Of a stretch of 64,000 nt of DNA, positions 9,701 through 18,900 are shown piece after piece. The stretch lies in IMG/VR virus record IMGVR_UViG_3300044612_003086, positions 62,001 through 126,000 of that record. One strand, written 5' to 3'. The position numbers and the translations under genes were made by a program. This stretch comes from a virus. Below the pieces are notes generated by a model that was not told the DNA's origin, did not search any database, and saw nothing but the letters and a program-made list of their open reading frames with translations. Positions within the stretch are counted from its first letter, which is position 1; every line of letters starts with the position of its first letter.

Positions 9701-11165
9701 CATTAGTGAAGAAATTGTATTCAATTCGGTCGAAAAATTTAGCGGTTCCTGGTTTTGTTTTGTACAGATGCAAAGCTGTTTCAAAATATGCTCGCTCTGT
9801 TTCGTAATATCTCTTAATGTCAGCTTCAATTAAGCGCTCTTGTTCTGGCTTGGTCAGCGCTTTCCAGTTAGCCACCTTCTGCAGGCGGGCTGTTATGTAC
9901 CTGCGAACCTCGTCTGGTCTCATTCTGGACATATCGCCCATTCCAGAAACATTCGATACGTTTAGGTCCCAACCATCTCTGCCGCCCGTTGCGACGAACA
10001 GCTCATTTAGCTTTTCTACTGCCTCGAATACGTCGGCATTTACTGCTCGTGCAGCATCGCTTCTGTCAACACCCAATTCGCTATACAGTTGCGAAACGCT
10101 TTCATCGAACTTGATAGCCGCATCCTGGGCATTTATCAGTCCGTTTCTAAAAAGTCGCTGACCTGGCTCAACGTCAACCGTACGCCAATCTGGGGAATCT
10201 AGTCTTTCTCCAGTTATCTCGTCGTAATACGGGCTTCTTGCCATTCTGACCGGAGCCCACGGAACATTTGAATCCCACTCATTGTTTTTTATAAAGTTAA
10301 GTAGTGTTCTTACTCCGTTTGTAAAACCACCAAGCTCCCCTGATTCCTGCATCTCTTTTGCCTTACGCGCAGCAAAGCGAGAGAATCTCGACGCGCTAAA
10401 ACCAAAACAGTTGGTTCCGAACATGTCCGTAAATTGGTTTGCAGCAGGGGTTCCCGGAGGGCATCTGAATTTGTTTAGCTCGTCACGGACTACGCCGAAT
10501 CGAGCAGCAGCTCGCGCAATGAGATTTCCACCAGGAACACGAGAAGAGAGAGGTCTGCCAGGGAGGCGTTTTTTTTCTAGTCCGTTTTCTTTTTCTGTTA
10601 GTTCACGTAGTTTGGCTCGTCGCTCATCGAATGACATGCCTGCAGTAATAGAGAATCCATCTATTTCTTCTGCCGATTCCTGGATTACATCATCTGTTTT
10701 TGCATTTACTTTAAATTTTGTAAGTTTTATTTGCGGTTTGCGATTAAGCTCAAAAAGCATTTCGTCGAGATTTTTGAAATTCCCAGTTGTCGGCTCAATC
10801 CACCCAATGTTTGGCATGGTGTCCATGCCATTTTTGCTTTCGTATGATGGACTAAGTACAAACCTTTTTCCTGGCTCCCACTTCGCTGCAGTTTCCCATC
10901 TGTGACCAAATTCGTCGGACTGAACGCCAGGTCTAGTGTCTCCAGTGAATTCACGTTTCTTATTGTCGGTATCTTCGTATGTTTGGCGATTTTCGCCAAG
11001 AGCTTTTACTGCGATATCGGCAATAAGTCTTTCCTGTTTGGCTGATTCAATAACTGAAGCCTTGAAAGTAAGAGCCTTTTTATCAACGTCACCAATAGTG
11101 CGCGCAGGCGCCAGCATGCGACGCGATACAACTACTCGTTCCTTGTCGGTGAAATCACCCGTCAT
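3789..11165 (-). CDS. Giant multidomain virion protein: zincin, ART-like and ParB-like regions
   Basis: 2458 residues. In order: the motif RCPPGT...FTDmfGTNCFG near 242; a zinc-metallopeptidase signature HEFSH near 580-585, with possible later acidic ligands near EIWGLEVGAELHA; a charged, probably coiled-coil stretch at about 760-1080; an ADP-ribosyltransferase-like segment at about 1110-1215 (GDEI..DNFISG, then DEQKFVAPPGKLRI) in which the usual ExE reads EQK, so it may be inactive; LSSG motifs at 1302 and 1437; a ParB-like motif (YILDGHHRWAG) near 1807; and a C-terminal region with GYLVH and IEVVLKP...YGkGDSL patterns seen in actinophage capsid-maturation fusions. Located between the acidic protein and smaller head genes. 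I infer a packaged, possibly processed effector protein. Domain borders are approximate. Confidence 0.6.
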   Translation of the reverse strand: MTGDFTDKERVVVSRRMLAPARTIGDVDKKALTFKASVIESAKQERLIADIAVKALGENRQTYEDTDNKKREFTGDTRPGVQSDEFGHRWETAAKWEPGKRFVLSPSYESKNGMDTMPNIGWIEPTTGNFKNLDEMLFELNRKPQIKLTKFKVNAKTDDVIQESAEEIDGFSITAGMSFDERRAKLRELTEKENGLEKKRLPGRPLSSRVPGGNLIARAAARFGVVRDELNKFRCPPGTPAANQFTDMFGTNCFGFSASRFSRFAARKAKEMQESGELGGFTNGVRTLLNFIKNNEWDSNVPWAPVRMARSPYYDEITGERLDSPDWRTVDVEPGQRLFRNGLINAQDAAIKFDESVSQLYSELGVDRSDAARAVNADVFEAVEKLNELFVATGGRDGWDLNVSNVSGMGDMSRMRPDEVRRYITARLQKVANWKALTKPEQERLIEADIKRYYETERAYFETALHLYKTKPGTAKFFDRIEYNFFTNDEAGTAVHGSMRPGAGGIRGVMHVNLERIMTNQESMLPDMRADERLAVSAVGVVSDSEAKSAVADFLINSEYAARHMAGLVDGPRSFTKHIAFHEFSHGIQSQAFIQKILRKAIDNGGKIEIPQYKQDKRTGAMTFVGNRIVTVDFDEERGGLLTNLTSGDVMDLMMDSNDGLDLKNMSDALKRSEVAAFLAGKYPTEYTEGSEIWGLEVGAELHALREQGLIFGDDVDAALEWMDDVERSRLSAERADIDAEERAILESTTFRPTSSSSADRLSDEEIDEMSGDIEKRTIEERREKLKEFKKFYSELDEEEMFQQAALVDAQRRDIRAQLDNFTNELNGLSELPEDATEESITERTEKVADLSKKIEEGQKILDYYEKMYSDSRSEWRKKFGVGAKGEASRFDRVVEKTRRDAGMVDDEEIKAFAKAKRIDDITSSAKTKSENQLIRRAADIDVLVKDRLEDDPEVQELMEERSILRSEYISRIAESGDSRATARAGREFNGKVDELLKPKPKKIKKFKSQKEAIDNAKREKARLRRKITKEQAAAIREMDDFVAPEIAQMLTPEKQTVVGRAMNARNARLNRLGLAVDPRRKDEGSLSEQVRNILIPTMEAIDSSSIDSPFEFEVVSDFPAVEVKGKKVGDEINVDNFISGRVLTSRSKPTSSPRGTDKETGRVKRKIIISVAEGNRGVFPNAEKDDEQKFVAPPGKLRIISRDKDGTIRAEIVRQKDTVDVLDALVDGISSGTDDAIWRQGNSKKIREVADKEIIRRSKLGISRPDSTERESADIDETSAEIIDSVADFGSTFGEAPSRRLSSGSTHFGPTLSREERRSSRRKQLSSDMRELRSILNGNGSKEYDDIASDMLDSNVAEALRRYSDEQIAQLIENAAFKMHSSFDRRVRVRMRDEDISSLSENGVVRSGGVRPGAPSTSRRTERLSRMAPNDRRGRLSSGRISSVEELESRAKLEDEVAAKAADIFDKVVAGGKNVDDMTTDEISKVFGKSLVRSTRKAISANHRNTYIAEDVPTALALMSLGHHVIVKDADLTLTASAQAKLEKAVQKSALTHIEQNNERWLNFKKAYEADVLSNNPGIDISSKDFVNKMKKDYVDSYQADLCGLYDAMQNLLCSGHIGIDREKMPQTNGRTKGANTIAIRMLKNGKADGKWEPASGLSTEDSERYASLKKRHPMKNKPSSNPMSEDELNWFYSNTDWNNTEVNLEGEFIQFLNETLTPEDPSTGPSVRKKTVPANEYAPSQQQLVASKVSGMADGITKKALEIADQLEQEGLDRKSDEFRRRFLEEINKQWFSSPILATMDKYILDGHHRWAGINVANLGLGDELQVPLNVNEVQTDIVEGLTLGRAFQEVYGIKEARLGAENAWQKGDIAEISDSEIAKVAEDLKTNISDMADELYERGDFIKVGAVGYTARPDYKKAVTTRQSLRSNRRIVLPDDSDEITGRAAARRTWFSSGRDMTSAANRARNDRNANARAVSALTKAGVEKSERGDMVQAIAAMSVFGNGGTSEDIAKVANQIAAAGNQDLALVAVRELQRSGAIDKNTAMRAMEKLGDYSGPRKPVSNRKKLQNSFADGFRAFMKNVSETRNNNRTRGVLSRTRRQVLTGKMSDGDTDATSSQRIGMSAINFAKDYQSSIGLSSDIPNELRPVSGYLVHNSYKKAKQNQVLQNNSGNIDMDANFEIMDEDIVGDGLTAFGDIEVVLKPNVSNRVAYGKGDSLSTGHRPVALNSMNRDDIVDAYIGGSSPGSRSRNLVSTLNLLGAGMSDDFSSVNSGRDRDGKFPTPGSLGQGVDRDVFEAQILGGFDKDEVEKINYPFSRLSENSGKEDISDVVNNRSIAERLRSAGFSQEEIEYFYSINSGSKMNTQSMQKLRNYRAAKKIQDEYKKLGFDNVGIAHPEGINLFDARSYSAAAKRSDDIETVLREKIMREIAENAKKLLEEMRKEKSPSLVTRSGAML
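6846..7262 (-). other. Two LSSG motifs in the 2458-residue protein
   Basis: The codons for RRLSSGST (LSSG at 7262-7251, residue 1302) and GRLSSGRI (LSSG at 6857-6846, residue 1437) bracket a serine/arginine-rich linker of about 135 residues between the ART-like half and the ParB-like half. A weaker FSSGRD variant lies near residue 1957. The same motif recurs in the protease-headed polyprotein. Interpretation as processing sites is inference. Confidence 0.5.
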
Positions 11166-11182
11166 TGCGGGTTGCCTTTTTG

Positions 11183-12805
11183 TTAGAGATTGTCGATTTG
11201 CTCTTCGAGCAGCTGAAACTCAACCAGTGAGGCGAGGAAGTTTGCATCATTTGGCACCTCATTCTTTTCTGAAGCACCAGCAATCCAGTTTGCTGGAATC
11301 AAGCTTTCGAGCTTCAGAGCCCGCGCCCGCTTCATGATGTGCTTCTTCGCTGCTTCTTTATCCTTGGCGCGACCAAATGCCTGAATTGCATTGCGCAAAT
11401 CAGCTTCGGTAACAATTGGGTATGAACCGTCCGGAAGAGCCATGCCTTCTTTTGCAAGGTCCATTCGTCGTTCTTCGTTGAAAGCACGCTTCAAGGCAAG
11501 CTCTGCTGCTTCTGCTTCAATTGCTTCAGCTTCATCTTGCTCGTATCTGTCGTATCCCAGAACCTCTCCATCGAGGGCAACGAAAACATCGTATGACTTC
11601 CCGTCGAATCCTTCGATTTCAACTGCGTACGAATCAAATCCTTCGAATACGTCTGGCTCAACAGCCACGACATGTCCATCGAATGATTTTACTGCGATTT
11701 CTGCAGCTTCAGTGAAGTCAATCAACTTGTACTCAGACGCCTCTGATTTTTGCTCAAATTCATTTACGTCAAGTTTGTGGAAACCCATAACTTCAGCAGT
11801 TGTTCCGTCAATGAATATTTCCTTGACATCTCCACTCTTTGTTTGCACATCAACCACAAACATGTCCGCATCTGCAGAATAGCCAGAGTCGATAACACGA
11901 CCATTGAACATCTGTTCAGCAAGTCCTTCAACATGAAGGATTCCTGGCATTCCTTTTTCCGCAATGCATCCACCTGGGCAGTCATCGCATACTGGGGCCG
12001 AGCCAGCATAAGCCTTGCGCTCCAGGGAGCAGACGTAACCTGACGCACCAATGTCCGATGGCTTTATGCCCATCGACTTAATACGTGTTTCACGGAGGGC
12101 ATCCCAGTATTCATTACCGGCATCAAAAGACTTTTCCTCAGTATCTTCTTCTTCGTCTTCGTCCATTTCTTCTTCGTCTTCTGCGCCCTCTTCGGCTTCT
12201 TCTTCCATGTCCATGTCTTCTTCTTCCATGTCCATGTCTTCTTCGTCTTCTTCGTCTTCTTCGTCTTCGTCCATTTCGTCTTCTGACATATCCATGTCTT
12301 CAGCCTTGAACTTACGGCGTCCCTTTGGACCCATTCCGTACATTTTTTCGGATTCAGAATCCATCTCTTCCTCGTCTGCGTCAGTGTCGAGGTTTTCGTC
12401 ATCTTCTTCGTCCATGTCGTCCATTTCTGGTTCGACATCTTCTTGCATCTCTGGAACCATGCGCTTTTTGGCCATTGACTCTTCTTCGTCTTCGGCCATT
12501 TCCTCGTCATCCATTTCTGCGTACATTTCTTTCATGGATGGTTTCTTCTTTTTCTTCTTGTTGCGAGAAACCATGTCCTCTGACATTTCTGGCATCATGT
12601 CTTCTGTCATATCTTCCGACATGACGCTTTTCCCATCCAATCCCGAAACTGGAACCATCTTCATTTCAACTGGTACCGCGCCGCATTTGGCGCAAATTTT
12701 TGCGCCCTTGACAAATCCGCACTCGCCAGAAGCAAGTCCTTTCGCGCACTTCAGCACGTCTCCGTCGCTGTCGATGCTGACATTAACCTTCTCGTCGTAG
12801 CTCAT
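11183..12805 (-). CDS. Acidic head-module protein with zinc-ribbon and PepSY-like segments
   Basis: 540 residues. The N-terminus has paired cysteines (CAKG...CGFVKGAKICAKCG) typical of a zinc ribbon. Residues of about 55-225 are an extreme Asp/Glu/Met low-complexity tract. A second Cys cluster follows (CSLERK...CDDCPGGC). Two PepSY-like beta-alpha units include FDGKSYDVFVALDGEVLGY. The C-terminus has DGSYPIVTEADLRNAIQAFG...HIMKRARAL...IPANW, a motif that recurs in phage head-maturation and capsid-associated proteins. The extreme acidity would suit a scaffold or DNA-mimic role, but this is inference. It lies between the two giant proteins, just downstream of the protease polyprotein. Confidence 0.6.
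   Translation of the reverse strand: MSYDEKVNVSIDSDGDVLKCAKGLASGECGFVKGAKICAKCGAVPVEMKMVPVSGLDGKSVMSEDMTEDMMPEMSEDMVSRNKKKKKKPSMKEMYAEMDDEEMAEDEEESMAKKRMVPEMQEDVEPEMDDMDEEDDENLDTDADEEEMDSESEKMYGMGPKGRRKFKAEDMDMSEDEMDEDEEDEEDEEDMDMEEEDMDMEEEAEEGAEDEEEMDEDEEEDTEEKSFDAGNEYWDALRETRIKSMGIKPSDIGASGYVCSLERKAYAGSAPVCDDCPGGCIAEKGMPGILHVEGLAEQMFNGRVIDSGYSADADMFVVDVQTKSGDVKEIFIDGTTAEVMGFHKLDVNEFEQKSEASEYKLIDFTEAAEIAVKSFDGHVVAVEPDVFEGFDSYAVEIEGFDGKSYDVFVALDGEVLGYDRYEQDEAEAIEAEAAELALKRAFNEERRMDLAKEGMALPDGSYPIVTEADLRNAIQAFGRAKDKEAAKKHIMKRARALKLESLIPANWIAGASEKNEVPNDANFLASLVEFQLLEEQIDNL
12125..12290 (-). repeat. Trinucleotide-rich low-complexity DNA coding Asp/Glu/Met
   Basis: Imperfect repeats of CTTCGT, CTTCTT and CCATGTCCATGT on the plus strand, coding DEDEE and MDMEEEDMDMEEE on the minus strand. 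The exact repeats make this stretch prone to length change and to assembly error. Confidence 0.75.
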
Positions 12806-12947
12806 AGAACTCCTGTTTGTGCAGGAAAATGACCGGTCTGGACATTAACCATTAAATTGTGCTCTAAATTATAACGTATCATGTCGCAGCAGCGTGAATT
12901 AGCAACATTAACTAATTTCTGCAAATTTATTTACTACTGCAATATTC

Positions 12948-15900
12948 CTATTCTTTTGTTCCTGATTTGCCGAACATGGTTCGACCTTCTTCTTGAAGTC
13001 TCTTACGTGCGTTTTCTAATTGCTCTTTACTGAAAATGTCCTCAATTGTGTGGCTTGTGCCAAATATTTCATTGAAACGATTGACCACATCCTGAAGCTC
13101 GTTGGATGAGTATCTTGGCTCATCACCCTTAATCTTGCTGAAAGTCTTGCCGCGTGTTTTTGCTGCATTGTTTAGAAGAACGGAAAGATTGCTCGTACCA
13201 AGGATGTATTCCTTATTTCTCTTGGTGTTTCCACCAGAACCCTTCTGGGTGTTTGATATGAACTCAACCATCGCCTCGGCAACATTTGCCTTGCTTGCGC
13301 GAAGTTCACCGTCAAGCTTTTGACCATTTTCTGGCCAAACGCTTTCCGCATTCTCAATCATCCCTGTCCGAATCATCTCCTGGATTGCTGCAACTGGCAC
13401 TCCGTCACTTTCCCATGACTTCCTGTCTTTCGGATTGGTCAAACCGACATCATCCATCCCGAATGACCGCTTCATTCTTTCTCTTAGCTGAGCCATCCAT
13501 TCGTCTCTGTCAAGACCAAGATTTTCGATGAGATTATCCAACTTGAAATCTCTTCTTGATGTCTTTGCGCCAGCTGGGTTTGTTTCATTGACCGTCGGTG
13601 CTGGTGCTTCTGGAACAAAGTCTGGCATTCCCTCGTAAATAAGGTCAGCCTCGGCAGAAGCTTCGCCATCAGCGTCTTCTGGGTTTGGCGTAAATCTTCC
13701 AGTTGCCCTAAATTTTGCCACTGGGTCGACTTCTCCAAGAGTGGAGTATTCATCTGAAGAAATGATTTGATTTTCTTCCCTGTCGGCCCAGAACGGATAT
13801 GCGTCTTTCCCAAATGTTTCAATGATGAATCTGTCGCGCATATTGGCTCTACCGAGATTTTCGGCAAAACGTTGAGCTGACGACATCTTCTCCACGCCCG
13901 GCTCGTCTGAAGTTACTGGCGAGAACAATCTCCATCCACCAAATTCAGGTCTATTGCCGAGTTCTGCAACGAGGAATCTGACGGCATTGTGGGATATTCC
14001 AGAATCATCATCAGAAATCCTCTTTGCATCCTCTGGCGATAAATTTAGCAATCTTGAAAGGTCGGTGTTGGAAATTGGTTCCGACTTGGTCCACTTTACA
14101 TCAGCAATTGTGTTGTCTGGATTTCTGACAACATCAAACTCTGTTGGAATTCTGATTGATTCCTTCAGGCTCTTTACTGGAAGCATCCATGTATCTGCAT
14201 CTGGATTCGAAAGATTTTCATTCCCAGATACGCGACCGATAGTTACTTGTGGTCGACGCTTCATTGCGGCGGCAGCCTTATCCAGGCCCTCATTTATCTG
14301 TCGTCTGCGCTCTTTTACTGTTCCGGACTTACTTGACGTATCTAGCGTTATTCCGCGTTTTCTAAAACCATCCCAGAATCTTCTGGCAAACGCGAATGAC
14401 TCTCCAGTCTTTGAGCCTCTAATTGCAGCAAGATTTGTAGCATTGATATTGTCCGCATAAGTGGACCCGCTACTCATTCTTCGTGCTTTTCTGTCAGCGC
14501 GATTTGAACTGTTTACTGAACGTGGCCCACCAACTGCTGCTGTCCGTTCTGGCGCTTGGACTCCTGGCGTTTCTGGTGCTGAGGTTTCTGTAGTGGCCTG
14601 TCGCTCAACATCTCCGCCACGAAGTCTTGCTCGTCTTGCCGACCTGTTGGTCCCAGTTCCTGGAACTGCTGTTTCAGGTACGCTATTTACGCGACCGCTT
14701 GAAAGTATCTCTCTTGCGCCATCAGGGAATACTTGCTCACCATCTCCAAATGGGTTCCAAAATCCAGAAGGAGCCTGCTGCTCCTCGGTTAGGAACTTTT
14801 CAATATATTCAAAACCCTTTGGATTTTTCTTTGGGTCGATAATCCATGACGTTGCCTCAGACAACTGAATGCGCTTTTTTGCGCGAGTCATCATGACGTA
14901 AATAAGGTTTTCCATTTCACGACTTATGTCATTCCCTGGAAGTATCGAACCATCGTCTTCAAACTTTGGCTGGAAGAAATCGTCTCCGGCAACCACGTTG
15001 TCGAATTCCAAACCTTTGGCTGCGTGTGTTGTTAAGAACGATGCATCAACTTCTGGCTCGTTTGCTGAGTCAGTTATCATTCTTCCAACAAGGCTGAGGA
15101 GCAATCCAGTCTCTTCTGGATTATCTCCCTTTATTCTTACAGCGTCATATGCTGGTGCATTCGATGAGCCAGCCTTACGTGGTACGTACTGCTTTTCTAT
15201 TGTGACTTTTCCTTCCAGATTGAGGTCTTTAATCATTTTCTCAATCCGGCGTCGCATCATAGGCTTTTCGCCGTTCTTGTCACCTGTGTACTGAATTTTT
15301 CCTGCTGCGTCCCTGAACTGGTAGACATCAATTATTCCTTCACCGGAAATAATTACTCCATTCTCCCATTTCCCATCTGCACCAAGACTTTCGGTATCCA
15401 GTTTCCAGAAAACTTCTCTGCTTGGTGTCTGGCCGGTTGGGTTCGGGATGATGTTAAATCGCTTATCACGATTCATCTTGTACGCACCCTTGGCTCCACC
15501 GCCGCCTTTACCTGCTTTTTGTTTTCCGAGAGCAATTAGTTCCTCACCAGAAACCGTCGAAGAACTTCCATCTATATTCTTGAATGGGTCAACATCGAGT
15601 GGTTCTTCTATTTCTCGTATTCTTGCTCTAGTTAAGACCTCGCCAGTTTGTGGGTCCCTTCGACCTAGCAATCTGTTTAGCCAGTCAAGTGGGGAAAGTT
15701 GATTTCCTTCTGCGTCTCGAACCTGCAAAAGCTTGAGCATTGAACCCAGTTGACCATAGGATGATTTTTGACCTGCGCGTTTTCTGATTTCCTCCATTGT
15801 CCACGCATTGCCAATAATCTTTGATTCGCGTGGTCGTGTCCCAACAGGACGGAGGACAAACTGATAGTGGCGTAGGAATTCAACCATGTCTCTGTATTTT

Positions 15901-18900
15901 TCGGCAGGCAATCCAACGATTTTGTCTGGATGCGCTCCGATGAATTCCAAGGCAGCTGTAAGGGTGTTTTTGTTTGAATAAGAAATATATGCCCACGTAC
16001 CATCTGCGCTTGTTGGTATCTGACGGTAGAGGATTCCTTCCGATTCTGGAACGATGTAACCACGAGCCTTGTCCAGTAGCTCATTTCTCTCTTTTTCTGG
16101 CATATCTGCCAGTGACTGTCCGTCTGGACCAGAAATTCCGTATTTCTTTTGTATTGAATCAAGTTTCTTACGCAAATCATTTCCGGTGAGTGTTCCAAGA
16201 TTGAAGTCATGAGAAACCACATCCTGAAGTCGGCCAAACAACTTGTAGTCCGCAGAAACCTCATCAATCCCATTCTGCCTGTCGGTCATGTTTCCACGAC
16301 CAAGCATCAAGTTTCCAAGGAACGCAACTGTCTTTCCGTATCTGAATGAGTCAGTCAACGTCAAGTTGAAATCTGGATTGAGTCGAGCGAATGAGTCAGA
16401 TGAACCACGGAATCCATAAATTGATTGCCGTGGGTCACCGACCATGACTATTGCAAGATTATTATTCGCAATATTGTCTTCAATCACCTTTTGGAGAACT
16501 GGGTTTACGTCCTGAGCTTCGTCAAAGAAGAAAGTCGAAATGGGCTTATCTTCCGTTGCATATCGGCGACGCAATCCGGCGCGTGCTCCACCACCTGTGT
16601 AGACATAATCCACACCATCAACTTGGACTATTGAGCCTGGGTCAAGTTTTTTGTCCTGTGCTCTTGCATCTTTCACTTTTCTTGTGCCGTGACCAACCAT
16701 TCCAGCGTCTGTACGCAGATTTGGTTTTTGCATAGCCCAAATCTTTACTTGCTGGTCGTAGTTGGGCAGCACATTGCTCTTCGGGTCGAGCGTGTCAGAC
16801 CACATTTTGAGTGCTAGGTCAACCCACTCTTGTGGTATCTGGTCGAATGCTGTTTCGGCAGGGTCGATTGGGTCGCCAGACTCGGCAAGTTGCTTATTTC
16901 TTTCAATTTCGTGTGGACGAAGCTTGAAATGTTTTTCACTAAGCGCATCATCATCACTCTGTGAATAACGAGTAAGGGCGTTGATGAGAACAAGACCATA
17001 ATCGTCAGCAGTCAGCTCCACCCCTTCGTGGGTAAGTCCGTCTGGGTATTTCGTGCCGAAATCGTAGTGTCTCGCTACGTCGCGACCACCGCTTTCTGTT
17101 TCAAACGAAACGTATCCCAAAGTTCTGAATCCAGCTTTTTTCAATCCTGTTGTATCGACAGTTTTTCCACCATATCCCTCTGCAGACGTTTGTCTTGTTG
17201 ATTTAGGGTTTGCTGATGAGTAGTACTCGTTGCCGGCGCCAATGCCTATCTTTTTTAGTTTCTCTTTGAACTCTGGAGAAATTCCTGGCCTGTCTTCGAG
17301 CAATAGGGACCAGTATGCCAATTGGTTAATCGAAGAGCTTCCTGTGTTGTCAGGCATTCTACGTGCTGCTTCTGCAGCATTTTTCTTATTGAATGTTATG
17401 TAATAAAACTGTGACTCCGGAGATTCCTTGGCCATACGAATAACAGATTGTTCAACTGTGGTGGTTTTACCTGCTCCGGCTCCTGCGCGAACAGCAGCCA
17501 ATCCACCTTCACCAGTTTTTGTGAAGTGTGCAACTGTATCCATAACGTCTTTTTGTTCATCAGTCGGCTCAAACTTCATTCCAAACATTTCCATGAACGA
17601 ACCCTCAGTTCGCTCAATCTTGCGCTTAGGGTCCTTGGCGCCAACAATTGGTCCGCGGCCAGAAGAAAGACGCTTGTTAATTTGGTTATACGTGTTGCCT
17701 TCTTCGTCCTTGATAACGAATCCGGTTATGCCGCTTGAAAGACGATTATTCTCGTAGTCCTCAAGGATAGTTTTTACTGCAGATGGACCTTGTCCACGAA
17801 CACGCACGCGTTGACGTACTTTGTTTTCTGGTGTTGGTGTGCCGACAACTGGCTTTTTCTTTGGAATTGGGATAGTGATTCGACCAACGATTGGCGCTTC
17901 AATTGTGTAGTCTTCTTTACCCTTGCGTTCGCTGTCTGGAACACCAGCGCGCTTGCGCAGCGTTGCTGACTTATTCATAATGTAGTCAACAGCCTGCTGT
18001 CCGCCTTCAATTGCACGACGGATTGAGCTTGGGTCGTCCTGCAGTGCTTTGCGCCAGAACGCTAGGTACTGAATATGGTCTTCGCGTATTTGAGGCTCTA
18101 CACCGAGGAATCCCATCGCAAATGAAGCACCGATTTCTGCGATGAGTTCTTCAAATGCGTATTTCTTTCTCTGTTCTGGGGTGCCCTTCATTCTGCCGCT
18201 TAGGTCTCTCTTTAGTCGCGATGGATGGGCTGTCCAGTGAATAATTTCATGCAGAACTGTTCCATAGAAAGCAATTGGTTCAATAAAGTTCTCAAATGGA
18301 GGAACATTTATCGTGTCGTCGTTTGGGTCGTAGAATGCGCTGACTCCCTGTTCCTTGTATCTAGGACCAATTTCTTTGATTACATTTTCAATGTCTTCAA
18401 GTCGTTGTGCCGCATCAAGTTTTTCTGTTTCTTTGACTTCGTAGACCCATGCTGGCAGTCCGTCCATTTGGTCGGCGTTGAATACTGTTTCAATTTTGAA
18501 ACCTTTTTCACCAGTACGAATTCCGTCATCATTTTTTATGTCAAACGGAACGAGGATATTGACACCAATTTCTCCTGGTTTTGGTTTTGCTTTCTTATTC
18601 AACTCACGCCACTGCGAACGTCCAGCCCAACGATTTGTTTTGTATTTGCGCTTTGATGCGACCTGGGAAAGAATCAATTGATTCATGCCTTGATAAATAC
18701 GATTTCTTCTTGTTGGATTTCGACCGTACAACTCTGGCGAGCGCCAAGGCACTTGCCACTGGCCAGCTTTGCTTGGGTCCTTTAATATCTCATCAAGCGC
18801 AGCAATAATTGCTTCACCCATTTGCTGGTACATGTCTTTAATACGAGCTGCATCTGCTTCTTGATTTTCATCTTTTCCAGATGACAGTGTCTGGCCATCC

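Noticed and set aside
12100-12300. CRISPR-like repetition
   Set aside because: Repeats are trinucleotide coding repeats without spacers.
12051-12800. Poly-serine open frame on the plus strand
   Set aside because: Mirror of the Asp/Glu trinucleotide repeats in the acidic protein; not a real gene.
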